Origin: Candidatus Tharpella sp.
GTDB lineage: Bacteria; Desulfobacterota; Anaeroferrophillalia; Anaeroferrophillales; Tharpellaceae
Length of the DNA stretch: 9,528 nucleotides
Assembly: GCA_021163565.1 (NCBI GenBank)
Contig: JAGGTT010000226.1
Coordinates: 1-9,528, forward strand
Direction: 5' to 3'
A program made the position numbers and the translations under genes. Below, piece by piece: positions 1 through 6,506 of the stretch (positions are counted from its first letter, which is position 1; the number at the start of each line of letters is the position of its first letter). The notes beneath the pieces are model-generated. The model was not told the DNA's origin and searched no databases. It worked only from the letters and a program-made list of their open reading frames with translations.

Positions 1-594
1 TACTATTTTGTGCAGCAGGTTCTGCGCGATCCCGCCCGCTTGGTTAAAGCTCTGCCTGAAGTTGTCAAACAGCTGGAATTTGAACTTGATAATGTGCGCT
101 ATGGTCATACCCGCTCCGGGGTGAAAAAGTGGGAGCTGAGTACTCGGAAAGCTAAACGAATAAAGGGCCAGGACAGAATTATTCTGGAAGGAGTAACGGC
201 CCGGATCTATGCTGACGGTAAACTGGAGAGTGATACCCGGATCGAGGCTGAAAATGGCTTTTACCTGGTTGAAAGTGGTGACATTGAACTTCAGGGGGCG
301 GTTAAAATTATTAATCAGCAATTTCAGATTAAGACGGAACGTCTCAGTTATCAAGAGGCCAAAGAGGAAATTTTGGCTCCGGAAAGTCTGGTGGTTGAGA
401 GTGAAAAGCTGACCATAAAGGCGAATCGGGCAATGATTGACTTGAAGCAGCAGCAACTACATTTTTCGGGTTCGGTTAAAGCTCGTATCCGGCTTGAAAA
501 AATATCAGGTGTTGCGGAAAATGGTAGTAACGATGAAAAAACTGGGCGTAAAATAAAGCCAGAGGTTGATATTGAAAAATTCAAACCGCAATAG
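1..594 (+). CDS. lptC: LptC, LPS export periplasmic protein (5'-truncated by window edge)
   Basis: This is the 3' part of lptC. The reading frame is open to base 1, so the visible 197 residues lack the true start; a GTG at base 10 is probably not the real start because LptC needs an N-terminal membrane anchor that is not seen here. LptC is a bitopic inner-membrane protein whose periplasmic beta-jellyroll takes LPS from the LptBFG transporter and hands it to LptA. The visible part begins in the linker and continues with the family pattern VRYGHTRSGVKKWEL, a short strand typical of the start of the LptC/YrbK domain, followed by alternating beta strands (TARIYADGKLESDTRIEAE, then IELQGAVKII). 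The charged C-terminal tail (after about residue 165) is low in hydrophobics. It is followed 28 bases later by lptA and then lptB, which supports the call. Sequence identity within LptC is low, so the context matters. Confidence 0.85.
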   Translation, partial: YYFVQQVLRDPARLVKALPEVVKQLEFELDNVRYGHTRSGVKKWELSTRKAKRIKGQDRIILEGVTARIYADGKLESDTRIEAENGFYLVESGDIELQGAVKIINQQFQIKTERLSYQEAKEEILAPESLVVESEKLTIKANRAMIDLKQQQLHFSGSVKARIRLEKISGVAENGSNDEKTGRKIKPEVDIEKFKPQ

Positions 595-611
595 AGACTT
601 CCGGAGTTGCT

Positions 612-617
612 GGAGGG
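612..617 (+). promoter_or_regulatory. Strong ribosome binding site of lptA
   Basis: GGAGGG lies five bases before the ATG at 623. It decides the lptA start: a longer frame opening at a TTG at 566, inside lptC, has no comparable site, and its extra 19 residues would sit ahead of the signal peptide. Confidence 0.75.
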
Positions 618-622
618 AGAAG

Positions 623-1162
623 ATGTTTTTGTCTTTAAGGGGGGTTGGAGCAGGTTGCATTCTGGCGCTTTTACTGGTGCTGCTGTTAAGCGGGATGGGG
701 TCTGCCGCAGAGAACCCGGCTTTTTTCGGTGACAGCAAAGATCCACTCGATATTGTTGCCGATAAACTTGATTTCGATCAAAAGAATCATGTCGCAGTCT
801 TCAGCGGTAATGTGGTGGTCAAGCAGGCTAAGGCCACGCTCGAGGCAGATAAACTGCAGATATTTTTTGCTCAGGGTGTCGAGCAGGATCTGAAAGAGAT
901 CGTGGCGACGGGGAAAAAAGTTGTGGTAAAAATGGAGGGGAAAAAAGCTCTGTGCCGGAAAATGCACTACTTTGCCGCCGGGCGGAAAATTATTCTGACC
1001 GGTGATCCCTCTCTTGACGACGGCAATAATGTGATCAGTGGAGAAGAGATTACTTTTTTTCTCGATGACGAACGCAGTGTGGTTAAGAGTGGTCGGCAGC
1101 GGCGGGTAAAAACGACAATCTTCCCCGGCCAGCGCGGCGGCCTGGGTCGCAGAGCTCAATGA
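623..1162 (+). CDS. lptA: LptA, periplasmic LPS transport bridge protein
   Basis: LptA (OstA-like, 179 residues; the E. coli protein has 185) polymerises or docks between LptC and LptD to form the beta-jellyroll bridge that carries LPS across the periplasm. A signal peptide is visible: MFLSLR, a long hydrophobic core (about residues 8-23) and a likely signal peptidase I site after Ala29 in GSAA-EN. The mature protein opens with the family pattern DPLDIVADKLDFDQKNHVAV (41-60) and FSGNVVVKQ (60-68), a typical OstA repeat start, then DKLQIFF and later strands to about residue 150. The C-terminal tail is basic (RQRRVK) and probably disordered. The start is fixed by the GGAGGG site. The stop overlaps the lptB start by four bases (ATGA), so the two are probably translationally coupled. 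Confidence 0.92.
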   Translation: MFLSLRGVGAGCILALLLVLLLSGMGSAAENPAFFGDSKDPLDIVADKLDFDQKNHVAVFSGNVVVKQAKATLEADKLQIFFAQGVEQDLKEIVATGKKVVVKMEGKKALCRKMHYFAAGRKIILTGDPSLDDGNNVISGEEITFFLDDERSVVKSGRQRRVKTTIFPGQRGGLGRRAQ

Positions 1163-1884
1163 GTTATCGCTTAGTAGTTGAAGAGGTTGTAAAAAGTTAT
1201 CAGGGCCGGCGGGTTGTTGACGGAGTCTCGATCGCCATCGATTCCGGAACCGTGGTCGGTCTGCTGGGTCCGAACGGAGCGGGGAAAACGACAACCTTCT
1301 ATATGGTGGTTGGGCTGGTAAAGCCGGATGCCGGTGCTCTGTTGCTTAATGATCATGACTTGACCGGAATGACCTTGCCGCAACGGGCCCGGCGGGGGAT
1401 CAGTTATCTGCCGCAGGAGGCATCAGTTTTTCGGAAACTTTCTGTCGCTGACAACCTGCTGGCGATTATCCAGACATTAGGTCTCAGTCGGACTGAGGAG
1501 GAGCAGCGCCTTAATCGCATGTTGCAGCGTTTCGGTCTGGATAAAATCAGAAAAAGTATGGGCTATACGGTTTCCGGGGGTGAGCGTCGGCGGATTGAAA
1601 TTGCCCGGGCCTTAGTTTTAGAGCCTAAATTCATCCTTCTGGATGAGCCTTTCGCCGGGATTGATCCCCTTGCGGTCAATGATATTCAGCAGATTATTTC
1701 CGAACTTAGAGCTGACGGCATCGGGGTTTTGATTTCAGATCATAATGTGAGAGAGACCCTTGGTATCTGTGATTACGCCTATATCATGGATCAGGGCACC
1801 ATTCTTGAAGAGGGTGACCCGCAATCGGTTATCGCCAGCCCTAAAGCCCGCAAGATCTATCTCGGTGATAATTTCACCATGTGA
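1159..1884 (+). CDS. lptB: LptB, ATPase of the LPS export ABC transporter
   Basis: LptB is the cytoplasmic nucleotide-binding subunit that, with LptF and LptG, extracts LPS from the inner membrane and pushes it along LptC and LptA. The 241-residue protein matches the usual family length. All ATPase motifs are intact: Walker A GPNGAGKT (37-44), Q-loop Gln86 in YLPQEASVF, signature VSGGE (138-142), Walker B FILLDEP with catalytic Glu163, D-loop GIDP (167-170) and switch His195 in SDHNVRET. The YLPQEASVFRKLSVADN stretch and the SDHNVRE motif distinguish LptB from other ABC ATPases of the branched-chain amino-acid class. LptF and LptG are not in the window, which is common because they often lie elsewhere. 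The ATG at 1159 overlaps the lptA stop. Confidence 0.96.
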   Translation: MSYRLVVEEVVKSYQGRRVVDGVSIAIDSGTVVGLLGPNGAGKTTTFYMVVGLVKPDAGALLLNDHDLTGMTLPQRARRGISYLPQEASVFRKLSVADNLLAIIQTLGLSRTEEEQRLNRMLQRFGLDKIRKSMGYTVSGGERRRIEIARALVLEPKFILLDEPFAGIDPLAVNDIQQIISELRADGIGVLISDHNVRETLGICDYAYIMDQGTILEEGDPQSVIASPKARKIYLGDNFTM

Positions 1885-1908
1885 AAATCGCCGTATTACA
1901 TTTTCCCC

Positions 1909-1937
1909 TTGTATTTCCTACCTTTCTTTATTATACT
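1909..1937 (+). promoter_or_regulatory. Possible sigma-70-type promoter upstream of rpoN
   Basis: In the 122-base gap between lptB and rpoN, TATACT (1932-1937) matches five of six bases of the -10 consensus. TTGTAT (1909-1914) matches three of six of the -35, with an ideal 17-base spacer. The stretch is AT-rich compared with the genes on either side. A start near 1944 would leave a leader of about 60 bases. No convincing terminator follows lptB, so read-through from the lpt genes is also likely. The -35 match is weak, so this is only a candidate. Confidence 0.35.
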
Positions 1938-1945
1938 TACAGCTT

Positions 1946-1961
1946 AGGTATGATAATTGCG
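1946..1961 (+). promoter_or_regulatory. Possible sigma-54 (-24/-12) promoter element upstream of rpoN
   Basis: GG at 1947-1948 is followed after exactly ten bases by GC at 1959-1960, and the GC is preceded by TT. This gives the invariant GG-N10-GC of sigma-54 promoters plus the TTGC half. The rest fits less well: an A replaces the usual T before GG, and TAT replaces CAC after it. A start near 1972 would lie about 35 bases before the rpoN ATG. It would mean rpoN autoregulation. Chance matches of this size in 122 bases are uncommon but not rare. Confidence 0.3.
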
Positions 1962-2006
1962 TTAACTCCCTACTTTTTAGTCTGATATGGTCTTTATGTT
2001 TCTTAT

Positions 2007-3467
2007 ATGTCGATATCTTTAAGTCAGAATATTCGCCTTATCCAGACCCAGCAGCTGGCTTTAACCCCGCAGCTGCAGCAGGCGATCAAACTTTTGCAGC
2101 TCAATCAAGTCGAACTTCTGGAGATGGTCAACCAGGAGATGGTGACCAATCCGGTTTTAGAGGAAGCCAGCGATAAAGGGTTAGAAGAGCTTGAACATAC
2201 CGAGCAGCAGTTGACCGATCGGGATGAACAGGCTTTGCGGGAGGGTCTGGATTCGGAAAACCGTCCCGAAATTCGTGAGGCATTGAAAGATGCAGACTGG
2301 CAGCCCTATTTCGAACAGCGTGGTATCAGCGGCAGTGGCCGATCCGGTTTCGATGATGATCGGCCCGCGTGGGATTATAATCTGACCAAACCTCCAACCC
2401 TGGTTGACCATCTTCTCTGGCAACTTCAGCTTACCCCCCAGTTCAGCGAACAGAGCCAGCGTATCGGTGAATCCATTATCTACAGCTTGGATGAGGATGG
2501 TTATCTCGAAACCGATTTTACTGAACTTTGTACCCGTCTCGATTGTGACCCGGAGATTGTGGAAAAGGTTCTTCTTCGGATTCAACAGTTCGATCCGGTT
2601 GGAGTTGCGGCCCGTTCTCTTGAGGAGTGTTTGCTCTGTCAGCTGATTCATCAGGGTCTTGACAGGGAGCTGAACCGTCAGATTGTTTCGGGACACATAA
2701 GTCAGTTAAAAACCAAAAATTATCGCAAGATTGCCCGTCATTTGCAGGTGGATGAAGAGAAAGTGCTGGCTGCGGTCAAGGAGATCCTCACTTTAGATCC
2801 CAAACCTGGAGCCCGGTTTCAGGCTGATTCTACCCAGATTGTTGTGCCGGAGGTGTTTGTCCATAAAAGTGAAGGTGTTTACGTCGTCACTTTAAACAGC
2901 GACCGGCTGCCAAAATTGTCGGTTAACAGTTATTATATGGAGGTTGCCGGTCAGCGTGGTGAGGCCAACAGTCTGACCCGGAACTACCTGACCGAGAAGA
3001 TTCGCGCAGCTCAATGGTTGATTAAAAGTATTGAACAGCGACAGAAAACCATATATAAGGTTATGGTGAGTATCGTCAAGTTTCAGAGTGATTTTTTCAG
3101 TCAGGGTTCTCACTATCTGAAGCCTTTGGTTCTGCGTGATGTTGCCGATGATATCGAGATGCATGAGTCGACTGTCAGCCGGGTGACTCAGGGTAAATAC
3201 GTGCAGACTTCACATGGAGTCTTTGAGCTTAAATATTTCTTTAACAGCAGCATTAATCAAGGTACAGGTGATATTGCCTCTGCCAGTGTTAAACGGAAGA
3301 TTGTTGAATATATTGAAAATGAGAATGCGGTTGAGCCTTTGAGTGATGATGCTATTGTCAAATTGCTGTTAAAGGATCATGAGATAAAAATTGCCCGGCG
3401 TACGGTCGCCAAGTATCGGAATCAGCTTGGCATTCTGGCTTCGGGTCAACGCAAGAGAATTTTGTAA
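2007..3467 (+). CDS. rpoN: RpoN, RNA polymerase sigma-54 factor
   Basis: Sigma-54 directs RNA polymerase to -24/-12 promoters and needs AAA+ activators to open DNA. The 486-residue length is normal (E. coli 477). Region I (about 1-52) has the Gln/Leu-rich LTPQLQQAIKLLQL pattern and NPVLEE that contact the activator. An acidic region II covers about 53-120. The core-binding domain includes FDPVGVAAR (195-203) and LDPKPG (263-268). The helix-turn-helix is around 377-399 (LRDVADDIEMHESTVSR), and the C-terminal RpoN box ARRTVAKYR (463-471) reads the -24 element. The ATG at 2007 is the only usable start, since an in-frame TGA lies at 1983. It has no evident Shine-Dalgarno sequence; the bases ahead are T-rich. 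Position after lptB and before hpf is the standard proteobacterial order. Confidence 0.97.
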   Translation: MSISLSQNIRLIQTQQLALTPQLQQAIKLLQLNQVELLEMVNQEMVTNPVLEEASDKGLEELEHTEQQLTDRDEQALREGLDSENRPEIREALKDADWQPYFEQRGISGSGRSGFDDDRPAWDYNLTKPPTLVDHLLWQLQLTPQFSEQSQRIGESIIYSLDEDGYLETDFTELCTRLDCDPEIVEKVLLRIQQFDPVGVAARSLEECLLCQLIHQGLDRELNRQIVSGHISQLKTKNYRKIARHLQVDEEKVLAAVKEILTLDPKPGARFQADSTQIVVPEVFVHKSEGVYVVTLNSDRLPKLSVNSYYMEVAGQRGEANSLTRNYLTEKIRAAQWLIKSIEQRQKTIYKVMVSIVKFQSDFFSQGSHYLKPLVLRDVADDIEMHESTVSRVTQGKYVQTSHGVFELKYFFNSSINQGTGDIASASVKRKIVEYIENENAVEPLSDDAIVKLLLKDHEIKIARRTVAKYRNQLGILASGQRKRIL

Positions 3468-3583
3468 AGGATTATCCTCGATGTCTCAGCCCTGTATCGG
3501 TGTTGGCTCTGTTTTGATTCGCGGAAAGGATTGCAGTTTTCTGTAAGCAGAATCGAGTTGAAGTTTAGTCATTGCCGCTGTGA

Positions 3584-3608
3584 ACAAACCGGTTTGTGCC
3601 GGTAAACC
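3584..3608 (+). promoter_or_regulatory. Perfect palindrome and competing hairpins in the hpf leader
   Basis: The 164-base gap between rpoN and hpf holds no gene and no convincing promoter or terminator. Its main feature is a perfect 14-bp palindrome, ACAAACCGGTTTGT (3584-3597). Overlapping it, ACCGG (3588-3592) can pair with CCGGT (3599-3603) around a six-base loop, and GGTTT (3591-3595) can pair with AAACC (3604-3608). These structures exclude one another and end nine bases before the hpf ribosome binding site. It may be a dimeric repressor operator or an RNA switch controlling hpf. Nothing in the sequence identifies a ligand or protein. Confidence 0.4.
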
Positions 3609-3616
3609 ATCTAATT

Positions 3617-3625
3617 AAGGGAGGA
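3617..3625 (+). promoter_or_regulatory. Strong ribosome binding site of hpf
   Basis: AAGGGAGGA lies six bases before the ATG at 3632 and fixes that start over an upstream in-frame GTG at 3596, which lies inside the palindrome. It is the best Shine-Dalgarno sequence in the cluster together with that of lptA. Confidence 0.8.
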
Positions 3626-3631
3626 AATACG

Positions 3632-4177
3632 ATGCAGATTAACGTTGTCTTTCGTCACATGGATCAGTCGGATGCGGTTAAAGAGTATGCTATTGAGAAG
3701 CTTTCTAAAATAAAAAAATATCTTGATGGTCCGTTGGATGTCAACGTTGTTCTTTCGGTCGAAAAGATTCGTCAGATTGCTGAAGTAACCTTTACGATCA
3801 GTGGTTTCTTGGTCAAGGGTAAAGAGGAGTCGGACGATATGTATGCCGCCATCGATCTGGTTGCCAATAAAATCAGTCGTCAGGTGAAACGTTACAAAGG
3901 CCGTCTGCGGCAGAAAAAGGGTCTGCCCAGTATTGATGAAAGTCTGTCAAGTGTGCCTTACGATGTTTTGAGTGTTGACCACGATCTTGAAGAGTCGACC
4001 CCGGAACTGATTAAAAAGAGTAATTTCCTGGTCAAGCCCATGAGTCCGGATGAAGCCATCATGCAACTCAACCTGATGGGTAACAGTTTTCATGTTTTCC
4101 GGGACGAATCAAGTGACCGGATTAATGTTGTTTATCGTCGTGATGACGGCCATTACGGCCTGATCGAGCCGCAGTAG
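3632..4177 (+). CDS. hpf: Long-form ribosome hibernation promoting factor
   Basis: HPF binds the 30S decoding centre and, in its long form, dimerises 70S ribosomes into inactive 100S particles in slow growth or starvation. The protein has 181 residues, the long type; the short E. coli HPF has 95. The N-terminal domain (1 to about 97) shows the family start MQINVVFRHMD, a central VEKIRQIAEVTF, DMYAAIDLVANKISRQVKRYKGRLR and a basic helix. A linker of about 30 residues follows. The C-terminal dimerisation domain (about 129-180) has the pattern FLVKPMSPDEAIMQLNLMG, then VVYRRDDGHYGLIEP. A product with this domain would not need a separate RMF. The gene sits between rpoN and ptsN, as in many Proteobacteria, where it is also called yhbH or the sigma-54 modulation protein; that older name reflects location rather than a proven effect on sigma-54. 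Confidence 0.95.
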   Translation: MQINVVFRHMDQSDAVKEYAIEKLSKIKKYLDGPLDVNVVLSVEKIRQIAEVTFTISGFLVKGKEESDDMYAAIDLVANKISRQVKRYKGRLRQKKGLPSIDESLSSVPYDVLSVDHDLEESTPELIKKSNFLVKPMSPDEAIMQLNLMGNSFHVFRDESSDRINVVYRRDDGHYGLIEPQ

Positions 4178-4185
4178 CTGCCGTA
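4154..4185 (+). other. Possible hairpin at the hpf/ptsN junction
   Basis: TACGGC (4154-4159) is complementary to GCCGTA (4180-4185), and AGC (4167-4169) to GCT (4177-4179), giving a nine-pair stem with a seven-base bulge across the hpf stop codon. It is followed by A-rich DNA with no T run, so it is not an intrinsic terminator. It might protect the 3' end of an hpf transcript or affect ptsN translation, since ptsN begins 16 bases later without a clear Shine-Dalgarno sequence. Confidence 0.25.
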
Positions 4186-4201
4186 GAAAAATAAAAAAAT
4201 T

Positions 4202-4663
4202 ATGAAAATTACTGATTTTCTTGTACCCGAACTGGTTGTCGCTGATCTTGAAGTCGTTACTAAAGATGAGGTGTTGCGGTCGCTTGCTGGTCGGGTGGCA
4301 AGTGTAGTTTCTGAACTTGATGCAGCGGATATCCTCGCGGTCATTAAGGATCGTGAGGCGTTAGGTAGTACTGGTATTGGCCACGGCATCGCCATCCCGC
4401 ACGGCAAACTGGGCGGGCTTGAAGATATTGTCGTTCTCTTTGCCCGGAGTAAAAAAGGGGTGGAATTCGCAGCTGTGGATGGCAACCCTGTACACCTTAT
4501 TTTCTTGCTGCTGGCCCCGGAAAATTCTGCGGGAACCCATCTTAAAATATTGGCTCGTATCTCGCGGATGTTAAAGAGAGAGGAGTTCTGTCATAAATTG
4601 TTGGAGCTTTCCACGGCCGAGGATCTTTACGCCGCGATCAGAGCAGACGATGAGAACTCCTGA
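4202..4663 (+). CDS. ptsN: PtsN, nitrogen-regulatory PTS EIIA protein (EIIA-Ntr)
   Basis: PtsN is a cytoplasmic fructose-type EIIA domain (PTS_EIIA_2) that does not transport sugar but regulates partners such as potassium uptake systems according to its phosphorylation state. The 153 residues match the family (E. coli 163). The phosphorylation site His67 lies in GIGHGIAIPHGKL (58-70), the diagnostic motif. HLIFLLLAPENSAGTHLKILARISRML (98-124) is the conserved second half, with His113 next to the active site. A short C-terminal region ends in charged residues. It is 24 bases after hpf, and its end overlaps hprK by 14 bases. The sequence ahead of the ATG is almost all A and T and has no Shine-Dalgarno match. 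No NPr or PtsP is seen nearby; the single HPr and enzyme I further along are the probable donors. Confidence 0.95.
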   Translation: MKITDFLVPELVVADLEVVTKDEVLRSLAGRVASVVSELDAADILAVIKDREALGSTGIGHGIAIPHGKLGGLEDIVVLFARSKKGVEFAAVDGNPVHLIFLLLAPENSAGTHLKILARISRMLKREEFCHKLLELSTAEDLYAAIRADDENS

Positions 4664-5612
4664 TCTGAGAGAGACTTTACGTCTGACGGTGGCCGACCTG
4701 CTTAAGGATGAAGCACGCGGTCTCTGTTTGAGCCTGCTTTCTGCCGGGGTCGCTTTAGATCGTGAGATAAACAACTACCGGATTCAGAAACACGGCCTGA
4801 TATTCGCCGGGTTCGAGCAGTTTTTTGAGCCGGAACGAATGCAGCTCATGGGAGTGACTGAAGTCGCCTATTTTGAGACCTTAGACTCTGAGCGCCGGCT
4901 TGAAGTGGTTGATCAGCTTTGTGCTCTGCAGCCTATCTGTATCATCGCCACTCGAGCCTGCGAACCTCCTGTGGAACTGCTTAATCGTTGCAAAGAGTGT
5001 AGAATCCCTCTACTGCAGAGTACGCTCTCAGTGTCAGCTTTTTTTGATGCCGTGAATCGTTATTTTGAGGATTTTATCAATCCTGAAACTACCATTCACG
5101 GGGTACTGCTTGATATTCACAGTACCGGAGTTTTACTGGTCGGCAAAAGCGGAGTCGGTAAAAGTGAAGTTGCCCTTGATCTTTTGCAGCGTGGCCATCG
5201 ACTGATTGCCGATGATGTTGTCGTTATGCGTTTCCGGCCCCCGGCGACGGTAATCGGTGAAGCCAACGCAATCCTGAAATTCAATATGGAAATTCGCGGT
5301 CTCGGGATTATCAATATCGAGGATATTTTCGGTGTGACCGCGGTTCGTGAGAGTCAGCGGCTTGATCTGGTGATTGAGCTGATTGCCTGGGATGAGTACG
5401 ATGACAGTAAGCGTTTGAATCTGGATCAGGAAAATTTTCCGATTCTTGGAATTAATATTCCGAAGGCGACAATCCCGGTTAGTCCAGGGCGGAATCTGGT
5501 GACTATTGTTGAAGTTGCGGCCCATACCTTCCGGCTCCGGAAACAGGGTAGAAGGTCTGATTCAAGTTTACTGGAAGATCTCTCCCGGCGTCTGAACACA
5601 GATAGTGATTGA
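4650..5612 (+). CDS. hprK: HprK, HPr(Ser) kinase/phosphorylase
   Basis: HprK is a bifunctional enzyme that phosphorylates HPr on Ser46 using ATP or pyrophosphate and removes the phosphate by phosphorolysis. The 320 residues match the usual length. The N-terminal domain (about 1-130) is the variable HPr_kinase_N fold. The catalytic domain starts at about 145 with His150 in IHGVLLDIHSTGVLL, followed by Walker A GKSGVGKS (165-172), the Asp pair in RLIADDVV (188-189), the family signature MEIRGLGIINIEDIFG (213-228) and the phosphorylase loop around PVSPGRN (276-282), then EVAA. In Firmicutes the loop reads PVRPGRN; here a Ser replaces the first Arg. The target serine is present in the HPr of this cluster. 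The start at 4650 overlaps the end of ptsN by 14 bases, suggesting coupled translation. Confidence 0.96.
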   Translation: MRTPDLRETLRLTVADLLKDEARGLCLSLLSAGVALDREINNYRIQKHGLIFAGFEQFFEPERMQLMGVTEVAYFETLDSERRLEVVDQLCALQPICIIATRACEPPVELLNRCKECRIPLLQSTLSVSAFFDAVNRYFEDFINPETTIHGVLLDIHSTGVLLVGKSGVGKSEVALDLLQRGHRLIADDVVVMRFRPPATVIGEANAILKFNMEIRGLGIINIEDIFGVTAVRESQRLDLVIELIAWDEYDDSKRLNLDQENFPILGINIPKATIPVSPGRNLVTIVEVAAHTFRLRKQGRRSDSSLLEDLSRRLNTDSD

Positions 5613-5627
5613 TGGGTTGTTAATTAA

Positions 5628-6506
5628 ATGAATAAGGATCGGAAACAGGCTACGGTGATTATTGTTACCGGCCTTTCCGGAGCCGGCAAGAGTAGCGCCT
5701 TGAAGGTTCTGGAGGACATCGGTTATTTCTGTATTGATAATCTGCCGGTTGCCTTTTTGACAAAATTTATCGAACTCTCCGGAAATTTCTCACCTTCGAT
5801 AAAGGGTATTGCTCTGGTTATGGATCTTCGTGAGGAGGGTTTTTTAAAGAGCTTCCCTGACCTTTATCGCCGCCTCAAAAACTCATCGGTGTCCCTGGAT
5901 CTGATCTTTCTGGAAGCAGATGATCAGACTCTGATTAAACGCTACAGTGAGACCCGGCGTAAACACCCGGTTTCGATTGCTGGTTCAGTTGCTCGGGCAG
6001 TAGCCCGCGAGCGTGAACTTTTAATTGAGATTCGGACTCTGGCCAGTTACCGGATCGACAGCAGCAGTTTTACGATTCATCAGTTTAAGGATTATCTGCG
6101 AAAAATCGTTACTGCTGATGCGAGTCAGGAGAGTCTCAATATCTCTCTGCTCTCTTTTGGTTTTCGTAATGGTCTGCCACTGGAAGCGGATATTGTTATG
6201 GATGTCCGTTTTCTTCCGAATCCGTATTTCATTGAAAGCCTGCGTGAGCAGAGCGGGCTTGATCCGGGGGTTGAAAAGTATGTTCTGGGGCACCCTGTGA
6301 GCCGCTCTTTTGTCGATCGATTTCAGGCTCTGTTAAAAATGTTGATTCCCGAATATCTGCGCGAAGGTAAAAGCTATCTGACGGTGGCGATCGGGTGTAC
6401 CGGGGGGCAGCACCGCTCAGTTGCAATTGTGAACCATTTAAGTAATTCACTACAAGAGGATGGCTATGAAATTTCAATCAGCCATCGAGACATCAAAAAA
6501 ATATGA
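5628..6506 (+). CDS. rapZ: RapZ/YvcJ-family nucleotide-binding regulator
   Basis: In enterobacteria RapZ binds glucosamine-6-phosphate and steers RNase E cleavage of the GlmZ small RNA, so setting GlmS synthesis; in Bacillus the homologue YvcJ hydrolyses nucleotides. The 292-residue length is normal (E. coli 284). Walker A GLSGAGKS (15-22) and Walker-B-like ALVMDLR (62-68) form the N-terminal kinase-like domain, with ETRRKHP at 108-114. The C-terminal domain, which senses the amino sugar and binds RNA, has LLSFGFRNGLP (174-184), DVRFLPNP (192-199) and GCTGGQHRSV (256-265). It ends in HRDIKKI, with fewer basic residues than the E. coli tail. The gene starts 15 bases after hprK with no clear Shine-Dalgarno sequence and overlaps the next gene by four bases. 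Whether it acts on an RNA in this organism cannot be told from the sequence. Confidence 0.94.
   Translation: MNKDRKQATVIIVTGLSGAGKSSALKVLEDIGYFCIDNLPVAFLTKFIELSGNFSPSIKGIALVMDLREEGFLKSFPDLYRRLKNSSVSLDLIFLEADDQTLIKRYSETRRKHPVSIAGSVARAVARERELLIEIRTLASYRIDSSSFTIHQFKDYLRKIVTADASQESLNISLLSFGFRNGLPLEADIVMDVRFLPNPYFIESLREQSGLDPGVEKYVLGHPVSRSFVDRFQALLKMLIPEYLREGKSYLTVAIGCTGGQHRSVAIVNHLSNSLQEDGYEISISHRDIKKI

Noticed and set aside
909..948. Two copies of GGGGAAAAAAG inside lptA resembling a slippery A-AAA-AAG frameshift site
   Set aside because: In the lptA frame the run reads AAA-AAA-G, not A-AAA-AAG, no stimulating hairpin is seen, and the frame continues normally as Gly-Lys-Lys in both copies.
686..1294. 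Minus-strand open frame of 202 codons across lptA and lptB
   Set aside because: It lies opposite two well-supported genes, has no recognisable domain or membrane pattern and no ribosome binding site, and is best read as a shadow of plus-strand codon use.
1883..1905. GAAAAT...ATTTTC inverted repeat after lptB as a terminator
   Set aside because: The stem is six pairs, mostly A-T, with an 11-base loop, and it lacks a proper T run after it, so it is too weak for an intrinsic terminator.
1760..2176. Plus-strand open frame spanning the lptB-rpoN gap
   Set aside because: It overlaps the ends of two certain genes in another frame, and its translation shows no family pattern or ribosome binding site.
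3468..3583. Search for sigma-54 or sigma-70 promoters between rpoN and hpf
   Set aside because: No GG in this stretch has GC at the required ten-base spacing, and the best -35-like hexamers (TTGGCT, TTGATT, TTGCAG) lack a reasonable -10 at 16-18 bases.
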